The notes below the pieces were generated by a model that was not told the DNA's origin, did no database searches, and was given only the letters and a program-made list of their open reading frames with translations. Source: Peptococcaceae bacterium UBA5356 (lineage in GTDB: Bacteria; Bacillota; Peptococcia; DRI-13; DTU073). From it: a stretch of 41,671 nt of DNA. Below are positions 41,615 through 41,671 of the stretch, piece by piece (the stretch's first letter is position 1; every line of letters begins with the position of its first letter). A program made the translations under genes and the position numbers. The stretch lies in assembly GCA_002407935.1 (NCBI GenBank), contig DHPU01000067.1, forward strand, positions 1-41,671. Direction: 5' to 3'.

Positions 41615-41671
41615 CATGATGAATAGATCAGGGGATTATCGTATACATTAGAGTTATATTAATTTTTTGTG

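Noticed and set aside
1..41671. Mobile elements, CRISPR arrays, prophage or tRNA genes
   Set aside because: All intergenic stretches were read; no arrayed repeats, transposase frames, integrase or cloverleaf were found.

Overview
The window is a 41.7 kb, entirely co-directional (+ strand) stretch of housekeeping chromosome from a low-GC, motile, probably endospore-forming Firmicute. Gene order follows the Bacillus subtilis flhF-sigD-rpsB-polC-nusA-infB-pnp-ymxH backbone. Gram-positive PolC, a SwrB-like gene, ylxY/mlpA/ymxH, and ispG between rseP and proS point to the Clostridia (Peptococcaceae-like). The species cannot be named from sequence alone.

Layout. (1) 1-4845: end of a flagellar/chemotaxis operon: the 3' end of flhF, flhG, a PilZ c-di-GMP receptor, sigD, a FapA/DUF342 gene, a charged small protein and a SwrB-like membrane protein. 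The che genes found here in B. subtilis are absent. (2) 4878-8304: rpsB, tsf, pyrH and frr, with promoters, terminators and a structured S2 leader. (3) 8328-17426: lipid and isoprenoid genes (uppS, cdsA, dxr, ispG), rseP and proS, interrupted by an AI-2E transporter, a GT2 glycosyltransferase and a MgtC-like protein. (4) 17441-21100: a PolC without its exonuclease insertion. (5) 21108-28940: the rimP-nusA-ylxR-ylxQ-infB-rbfA-nrnA-truB-ribF operon behind an apparent attenuator. (6) 29003-29464: two small accessory ORFs, the second with a DUF4258-like look. (7) 29488-35787: rpsO and pnp with leader structures, then ylxY, a D,D-carboxypeptidase, an M16 peptidase, a small membrane protein and ymxH. 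(8) 35820-37894: a lysine riboswitch with terminator controlling dapB-dapA, preceded by a hairpin that competes with its P1 helix. (9) 37901-41614: alaS behind a consensus promoter and a possible attenuator that is not a T-box, then ireB and ruvX.

Most of the region is ordinary translation, replication and envelope machinery. The points most worth a second look are the PolC without proofreading domain, the Ser-to-Cys change in the highly conserved Dxr active-site motif, the alaS leader, the hairpin upstream of the lysine aptamer, the small gene pair between ribF and rpsO, and the repeat-built acidic tail on ribosomal protein S2. I found no CRISPR array, insertion sequence, tRNA or rRNA. The only gene-free stretch over 300 bases (35788-36154) holds the dapB promoter and lysine riboswitch.
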